Assembly (NCBI GenBank): GCA_001414345.1
Contig: LLCB01000512.1
Span: 1 to 27,592, forward strand
Direction of reading: 5' to 3'
From: Hymenoscyphus infarciens
Lineage: Eukaryota; Ascomycota; Leotiomycetes; Helotiales; Helotiaceae
Length of the DNA stretch: 27,592 nt
Of this stretch, positions 22,079 to 27,592 are shown one piece after another. The notes under the pieces are model-generated. The model ran no database searches. It was not told where the DNA came from and saw nothing but the letters and a program-made list of their open reading frames with translations. How positions within the stretch are numbered: position 1 is the stretch's first letter; every line of letters starts with the position of its first letter. Both the position numbers and the translations under genes were made by a program.

Positions 22079-22421
22079 TATAATAGCTAGCTATCTTAAA
22101 TTAACTAATATACTAATATTACTAATACTTATATACTAAGAGTATTAATTTCTAATATTTATATATAGAAGATATTAAGCTTTAAATGTTATATATTTAG
22201 CTTTTAACTATTATTATTCTAGAATTAAAAAGGTCTTAGTTATTATTATTATTAGATCTTTAGATTATCTAACCTTCTATATATAGATACTTCTACCTAG
22301 AATAGAAAAAGAAGAGTTTATTCTTTTCTTCTATATTAGAGTCTATTATCTACGTATATTATTCTACTAAACGTACTCTTATATATCTCTTCTATTATAG
22401 TATATATTTCGTACTATTATA
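22079..22421 (-). mobile_element. Solo LTR of the 405-bp family
   Basis: It begins TATAATAG and ends CTATTATA. Its right ~180 bp is a close inverted match to the start of the LTRs at 7229 and 9815. The flanks agagc (22074-22078) and agagc (22422-22426) are an exact 5-bp target duplication. At 343 bp it is shorter than 405 bp, so it has lost about 60 bp internally. No internal element sequence remains, as expected after LTR-LTR recombination. Confidence 0.85.
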
Positions 22422-22426
22422 AGAGC

Positions 22427-23560
22427 TAGTAATATCTCTTCTACTATTTGGCTTTTCTTTTAAACTATTATAAGAAGTAGAATAATAGACTAGTTTATAT
22501 TTAATTAAGTACTACTTATACTATAGATTCTATATATATTATACTTCTAGTTCTTAATCTAGTCTATATTAAAGTCTACTAGAAAGCTTATAATTAAGAT
22601 TATTACTTTCTTATTAATACTTAACGCTTTAAAGACTTATATATAAGCTTAAGTCTTTATATTTTTAGATACTATTTCCTACTTTCTTTTATTTAGTCTT
22701 AGTTAAAAACCTTTCTAAGTTCTCTAGAACTTTATTTATTTATTTAATATACTATAAGAGATAAAATTCTTATAACTTACTTATAGTTCTTAGTAGTATA
22801 GAGAGATAGAGAAAGTAAGAGAGTGTCGAGTAAGATATATTAGTAGATTAGAGTCTATTACTAGATATTATTCTAGATCTACGCTTTAGTATTAGTAATT
22901 TTTATTTATTATAAAGTTTTTATATTTCTCTCTTACTTACTTACTCTTTTAAATTTAGATAGATTAAGACTACTCTATTATATATATCTAATAAAAATAG
23001 AAAACTTTAAGAGATTAATTATTTAAGAAATATATTATATAATTATATAATATTTATAAAGAACTCTTTAACTTATAAGCTCTATCTTTATTAAAAGCTA
23101 ATAATCTAAGGTAATTTTAACTACAATTTAAATAGTAGCTATATATTATAAAATATAACTTTTTCTAACTATTTCTTATATTTTAAAGAATATTATAATT
23201 ATAGATAAAGCTTATTACTATAATAGATTAAATCTAGTTCTAAGAGAGAAAGAATAAGAATTATAGAAAGTAATAAATATACTTTTTCTATATTTATAAA
23301 GTAATTAAGAAGATATAATAGTCTAGTCTTTATTTTAAGTATCTCTTTTCTATCTACTTTATATAGAGATATTTAGAATCTTATTATTAGTCTTCTCTCT
23401 ACTCTACTAAATCTCTCTATAATTTATTTTCTATAGTTAAAGAGAAGTTATTATACTCTTAGTAGTAGTCTTCTAGTACTTATTTCAGCTATTATCTCTA
23501 ATAACTTCTACTTAGTGTTTTAGCTTTTCTCGCCTTAGTTAGCCTAGTACTTAGAATAGA
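22427..23560. other. RIPped AT-rich sequence, nothing recognised
   Basis: No coding frame, LTR end or repeat unit could be supported on either strand. Confidence 0.5.
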
Positions 23561-24050
23561 ATAGACTACTTACCTAGATAAGGATAGAAGAGGCTAGGCT
23601 AGATTAGAATTAAGACTAGGCTAAGTTTAGTAGGCTAAGTACTCTAACTAGAATAAAAGTAGCTAGGAAAGTTCTAAAAATAAGATAGGAGTAGCTAAGT
23701 AGATAAAAAAAGAAGGCTAGGCTAGAGTAGGATTAGGAAGGTAACCCTCTAATTAAGACCTAGACCTATCTTCTAGATATTAAGCGAAATTAGTAACCTA
23801 GACCCTCTTTTCTACCTACTTTCTAGATATTAAGCGAAATTAGAGCCGCCTTCTAGGCTTTAAGCGAAATTAACTAGCCTAACTCTTCTTATCCTAGCCT
23901 CTCTATTTAATAAGGAAAGGTAAGTAAGTACTATAGGATAGAAGTAGCTAGGAAAGCTAGAATTTAAGAATAGAAGAAGGCGGGATAGCCTTAAAATAGA
24001 GGTAGGAGGGAGAAGGAGCGTCGAGGTAGAATAGGATAACAGATTAGGCG
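23561..24050. other. Transition zone with rising GC and AGCTAGG-type repeats
   Basis: Purine-rich sequence in which AGGCTAG, GTAGCTAGGAAAG and similar strings recur (for example near 23590, 23660, 23720 and 23940). TpG and CpA start to reappear towards 24050. No gene was seen. Confidence 0.5.
23771..23872 (+). repeat. Three copies of a 22-bp motif
   Basis: TTCTAGATATTAAGCGAAAT plus TA occurs at 23771-23792 and 23821-23842. A variant beginning TTCTAGGCTTTAAGCG lies at 23851-23872. The spacing is 50 and 30 bp. The CpG in AAGCGAAA is kept in all three copies. Confidence 0.85.
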
Positions 24051-24340
24051 GGGAAACCTAAAACACTGCTTCTACTTCAACTTATAGAAAGTAGGTAGGT
24101 GAAGTTTTTAGTGAAATAGGCTAGAAGTTGAATAGATAATAAGAAGATAGACAGTGAGATTAGAAGTGGTTTATTTAAGAAATAAGACAAATAACGAGGA
24201 GGAAAGAGGCGGCCTCGGGCTATAGTAGTAAAAGAAGCGAATTGCTAGATATATATGTCACTGGAAAGCTAGTAGAAGCAATGCACGATTACAACTTAGT
24301 AAGGCTAATCAGCGGCTGAAAAAATTATATACTCTATTAT

Positions 24341-25631
24341 TTATTCCACCTGCTTCTCGGAGTTTTGAACGTTTATTAACCACTTATCTTTCGCTAGATC
24401 TGCAACTGACATCCTCTTCTTCGGGTCTTCTTGGAGCAATGCTTCAAGTATCCGTGCAAAGTTTGTTTCATAATCCAAGGATATCTCTAGAGAGTACTCT
24501 CTTAATAGTTCTGGAATTCGGCTACGATGCTCCTTTATCTGCTCTAGGAGCCTTACAGTGTCCCATGCATCAAATAATTCTCTACCACTGCCTAAGATAA
24601 AGTAGATCTAGGCAGAAGAGGTTAGCGACTAATTATTCAAAGACAAAAAGGTGTATTTGGATTTCCACGTACTAGTATCGCTATTGACCAGCTATCAACC
24701 TTTTGAGGCCATTGGGTGCGACCTTTCTCGCTAAGAATTTCTGGTGGTTGCTGGCACCTCCCAATACCAAAGTCTTCAGCACTCCAAAATGGGCCACTAT
24801 CCGCAAGCAAGAACGATGACCCAAAATCTATTATTCTCGTATAGCCAATTCCATTTTCAAGGGGTATCGGCTCTACAACGCTTCTAGGAAGATTTTTTGA
24901 AAGAGAGGTGTTATCTTTGCGGCGGATAAAGGTAGGCTTCGGAGGGGCTAAAAGGCTTTGATCGATGAGCTTCGCTTTAGGTGCTGGAAGGCAAAGGTTG
25001 CCTGGATGCAGATCTAAAGGCTATTAATAACCACATCTCTAAGTATTTGGCCAACTAACCTGCGTGAACTCCACCTAGGTTATGCAAATGAGCCATGCCT
25101 TGAACTACGCTTCGGATGCAGTCCTTCTGGTCACTAGCAGACAACACGCCGCCCTCCTCGTAATATCGCCGTAGGCTAGGACCCATCGCTGGCAACACCA
25201 ACACAGAGAATTCGTCCTTGAACCCCTCATCCGCTCTGTGGTGCGGTATCTTAAAATCGCTAATCATAGTAGCGATACTGGAATCGCACGGATGCTGCTT
25301 CAAAAATCGGCATATCTTAAGCTCTTGGTCACCAGAGGCTGTGCGTGGTAGCATCTTTAAGGCTATGTAACTGCTTATACATAATTAGCATTTATAGACA
25401 ATAAGAGACGGCAAATTACTTGGATTTTGGATCCTTTGTCAACCAGACGAAGTCGCCGAGCCTCCGCAAGAGCTTATAACCGTTGAGGACGTCTCCTATA
25501 TAAACAACAGGCTGCAATGACAATTCCCATTGATCTAGCCGTAGATGATCGCGCCAGTAGTTCCCACCATGGCCGAAGGGTAAGTGTTGTTGGCGAAGGG
25601 TCCGAGATAGTTTTCCCCCTATGTTCGCCAT
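24341..25631 (-). CDS. SRPK-like protein kinase, four exons
   Basis: Exons at 25631-25420, 25370-25060, 25013-24673 and 24607-24341 join in frame to exactly 377 codons (376 aa plus TAA). The introns are 49, 46 and 65 bp, all GT...AG, with donors GTAATT, GTTAGT and GTACGT; the last has the branch site GCTAAC. Kinase landmarks: ATP-binding Lys76 in IALKML, Glu87, the hinge-side VLPAMGPSL (129-137), the catalytic loop HADLHPGN (Asp175, Asn180), DFG at 237-239, QPPEIL (263-268, in place of APE) and VDSWSIAIL (280-288). The arrangement resembles fungal SRPK-like Ser/Thr kinases. Two oddities: the Gly-rich loop is shortened to RRLGDFVWL, and about 56 residues separate Asn180 from DFG instead of roughly a dozen. 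The start Met (25631) is the first in frame but uncertain. The gene sits in a non-RIPped island. Confidence 0.85.
24608..24672 (-). other. Kinase intron 3 (65 bp)
   Basis: Donor GTACGT, branch site GCTAAC about 18 bp before the acceptor, acceptor CCTAG. Removing it joins SIAIL to IYFILGSGRELFD in frame. Confidence 0.85.
25014..25059 (-). other. Kinase intron 2 (46 bp)
   Basis: Donor GTTAGT, acceptor CTTTAG. Removing it completes the catalytic loop as HADLHPGN. Without splicing the frame ends at once after HAG. Confidence 0.9.
25371..25419 (-). other. Kinase intron 1 (49 bp)
   Basis: Donor GTAATT, branch-like GCTAAT, acceptor AAGCAG. Removing it joins WLTKDPKSN to YIALKML, which restores the ATP-binding Lys block. 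Confidence 0.88.
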
Positions 25632-26460
25632 GGAGTGAAGATTGGTCCTGTTGGTTGCTGGAAAAGAGCACGCTAGATGCGGCGAGAGTATTATTAAGTG
25701 CGCCTAGAATAATGGATATAAGTGATACAGCGCCGCAGAATGACGCTGTAGGAAGTAAATAGAGATGGTAGTCAGACTGTGAGTAGGTGTGGAGGGGCAT
25801 TTGGGAATTAGCGGAGCACAGGCTGATTATATAAGCGCCCGTAGCTTAACGCAAACAGGGATATTTTCAGCCACCTTTAGGGCCTTTAGGCTACTTCCAC
25901 GCCTGTAGGCAAGACTCTAATTGCTTAAAAAAAGACATTCAGACGATGTTCAATAAGACAATCGATAGCAAGGATTTACCTAAAGCGACGGCGATGAGTC
26001 AGTTGTCTCACATTCAAAGCCAGCGATAACTTTATCAGAGAGGTGTTTCTCCCTCTTCAAAATCGTGCAACTCTTTAAAACATAGTTAGAAACAGCCTCA
26101 CCACCGAAGGTCGATTCTCTTTCAAAGGAGCCTTCTCTTGCTTGTCTTGAGCTGAATGTCAACATCAAAGCGAGACGAATTCTATCGGATGAAAAATTCG
26201 ACTTCGGGTTGTATCTTTGTGCGGTTGTCTAGCATTGTTCGCAGAAAGAGGTAAAAGTGGATACCCTTGCGATCCATGGACGGTTGAACATGGCAAACGT
26301 CGACGCCCGCGCCTCTGATACTCTATGTACTTTCAACCTATCATGGCACTCAAACATGTTGGTCCTGACAACCCGTGCATTCGAGGGGTCGTTCGGGATC
26401 TCTGAGCATTCCTGGCTCGGTATATCTTCCGCTAGCGTTAGATCACTTTGAATCATATTA
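25632..26460. other. GC-normal flank with unresolved minus-strand open frames
   Basis: CpA, TpG and ATG are at normal levels. Three minus-strand open frames exist. One (25474-25800, 108 aa) overlaps kinase exon 1 in another frame and has a hydrophobic segment at about residues 14-45. Another (25980-26168, 62 aa) ends in TAG followed by a donor-like GTAAAT. The third (26229-26456, 75 aa) begins exactly where the island ends. None matches a family I know. They may be exons of a broken or intron-containing gene, the real 5' end of the kinase transcript, or chance frames. The interval would also hold the kinase promoter. Confidence 0.3.
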
Positions 26461-26500
26461 GAGCATATTAGAGCATATTAAATCAGGCTAGACTATAGAT
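26455..26500. repeat. Short tandem repeat at the island edge
   Basis: ATATTAGAGC is repeated with a 12-bp period (26456-26482), followed by related ATTAAATC and ATTAGATC strings. It marks the change from ordinary DNA to RIPped DNA. Confidence 0.7.
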
Positions 26501-26509
26501 TATATTAGA

Positions 26510-27085
26510 TCACTTCAAATAATATTTATTATTAGTAGCGTAGAACCGTGTTAATAAATTAGTATAGGAACTTCTATATAGACTTTTATTTTTAATTTTA
26601 TATAATTAAAAGTCTATTTATTCGTTTAAGTAGATATATAGACGCGCTATTTAGATCTCGTTTATAAATATAATTATAAGCTTTTAGCTTTATATCTAGA
26701 GGTACTAAAAGAAAGATAAAAGAGATTTAAATTAAAATAAATTAAATTAACTATATCTTATATATACTAATCTTATTTTCTAATTATATATATATTATAT
26801 TATATTTTAATAGATCTCTTAAGAGCTAAGTTAGTAAAGGTAATAATTATTAGATTACTACTCTAGTTATTCTCTCTTATAATATCTCTTTTTTATAAAA
26901 GTAAATAAGCTTAAGTATATATTATAAATTAGTCTAAAAGACTATTTATAAGTATAAAAGAAACTGTTTTTAGAAGAAGTTTACTATTTAAAAGAAAGAC
27001 TCTAGTATTACTAGTATACTTTACTTCTATATATTCTAAGTATAATTCTTTAAAATCTTTATAGTTTTTAAATATATATTTACTA
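26510..27085. other. RIPped AT-rich sequence, nothing recognised
   Basis: TpA-rich DNA with almost no CpA or TpG. No gene or repeat boundary was identified. Confidence 0.5.
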
Positions 27086-27090
27086 GTTTT

Positions 27091-27482
27091 TATAATAATA
27101 CGAAATATATACGACTATTAAAGAGGTATATAGAAGTGTATTTAAAAGAATAATATATATAGATACTAGGTACTAATATAGAAGAAAAGACTAAATTAGT
27201 CTTCTCTTATCTTAAATAAGAGTATTTATATATAAGAGATTAGATACTACTAAGGTCTAATAATAATAATAACTAAGTTCTATCTAATATAGCTAATACT
27301 AAATAATAAGAGCTTAAAAGCTAAATATATAATATCTAAACCTTAATCTCTTTTATATATAAATATTAGCTATTAATACCTTTAATATCTTTAGTTATAT
27401 AAGTATTAGTAATTTATAATCTTAGTATAGTAGTACTAGCAGTTTTATAAATACTAGTAATTTAGAATAGTAGACTATTATA
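27091..27482 (+). mobile_element. Diverged solo LTR copy of the 405-bp family
   Basis: The left ~130 bp (TATAATAATACGAAATATAT, then TAGATACTAGG and the GAAGAAAAGACTAAATTAG block) match the LTRs at 7229 and 9815. The right end ACTATTATA (27474-27482) resembles their end. The middle is poorly conserved apart from AAAAGCTAAATATATA. No matching 5-bp flanks were found for these ends (gtttt before, gaata after), so the right boundary is uncertain. A gtttt at 27442-27446 would give an alternative, shorter end. Confidence 0.6.
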
Positions 27483-27592
27483 GAATATATCTAATTAAAA
27501 GGTATTCTTACTATTTATATTATTTAGATAGAAAAGAAAGAAGAAGAGAAGTTAGAATTAAGAAGAAGTCGTCTATTAATATACTACTAATA
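27483..27592. other. RIPped sequence to the window end
   Basis: AT-rich sequence with no recognisable feature. Confidence 0.5.

Noticed and set aside
25517..25762. Plus-strand open frame of 81 codons
   Set aside because: It is antisense to kinase exon 1 and its upstream frame, has no recognisable features, and is best explained as a shadow.
26257..26451. Plus-strand open frame of 64 codons
   Set aside because: It mirrors the minus-strand frame in the same place. Neither is recognised, and GC-normal DNA of this length yields such frames by chance.
1..27592. Whole window as a centromere
   Set aside because: AT-richness and repeats would fit, but RIPped transposon clusters look the same, and two genic islands lie inside. 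Composition alone cannot decide.

Overview
The window looks like a filamentous ascomycete (Pezizomycotina), probably plant-associated. It is a very AT-rich block of dead repeats carrying the signature of repeat-induced point mutation (RIP). CpA and TpG are almost absent over long stretches (none seen in the first ~700 bp), TpA is everywhere, and CpG and other cytosines survive. Because ATG contains TpG, start codons are nearly erased, so conventional ORF finding is blind here. Reading frames have to be followed without an ATG and through TAG/TAA codons that replaced Trp and Gln codons. The species was not identified.

Layout. 1-~770: a 134-bp tandem array cut by the window edge. ~770-5190: RIPped repeats with two coding-like relics. 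5190-6290: a less mutated island that starts at a telomere-like TTAGGG patch and holds a candidate small secreted protein on the minus strand. 7005-10365: a nested pair of LTR insertions. An old solo LTR (duplicated target gtaag) was split by a complete 2,991-bp LTR retrotransposon of the same family (405-bp LTRs, duplicated target atagc, minus orientation, gag-like relic). ~10545-12550: a plus-strand relic resembling DUF3435 tyrosine recombinases (Crypton / Starship-captain type). 12606-13790: a minus-strand Tc1/mariner DDE transposase relic. 14461-18279: a Copia LTR retrotransposon (404-bp LTRs) with gag, protease and only the first residues of reverse transcriptase. 18280-24050: RIPped sequence with a second solo LTR (22079-22421, duplicated target agagc) and small repeats. 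24050-26500: a second GC-normal island with a four-exon, SRPK-like protein kinase gene. 26500-end: RIPped sequence with one more LTR-family copy.

How it fits together. Almost everything is transposon debris of at least four classes (two LTR families, Tc1/mariner, tyrosine recombinase), silenced by RIP. Both LTR elements with identifiable ends are internally deleted (internal regions of about 2.2 and 3.0 kb). The two islands carry the only plausible host genes: a short secreted-protein candidate and a kinase whose splicing closes to exactly 377 codons. Whether the kinase is cargo of a mobile element related to the tyrosine-recombinase relic is speculative.
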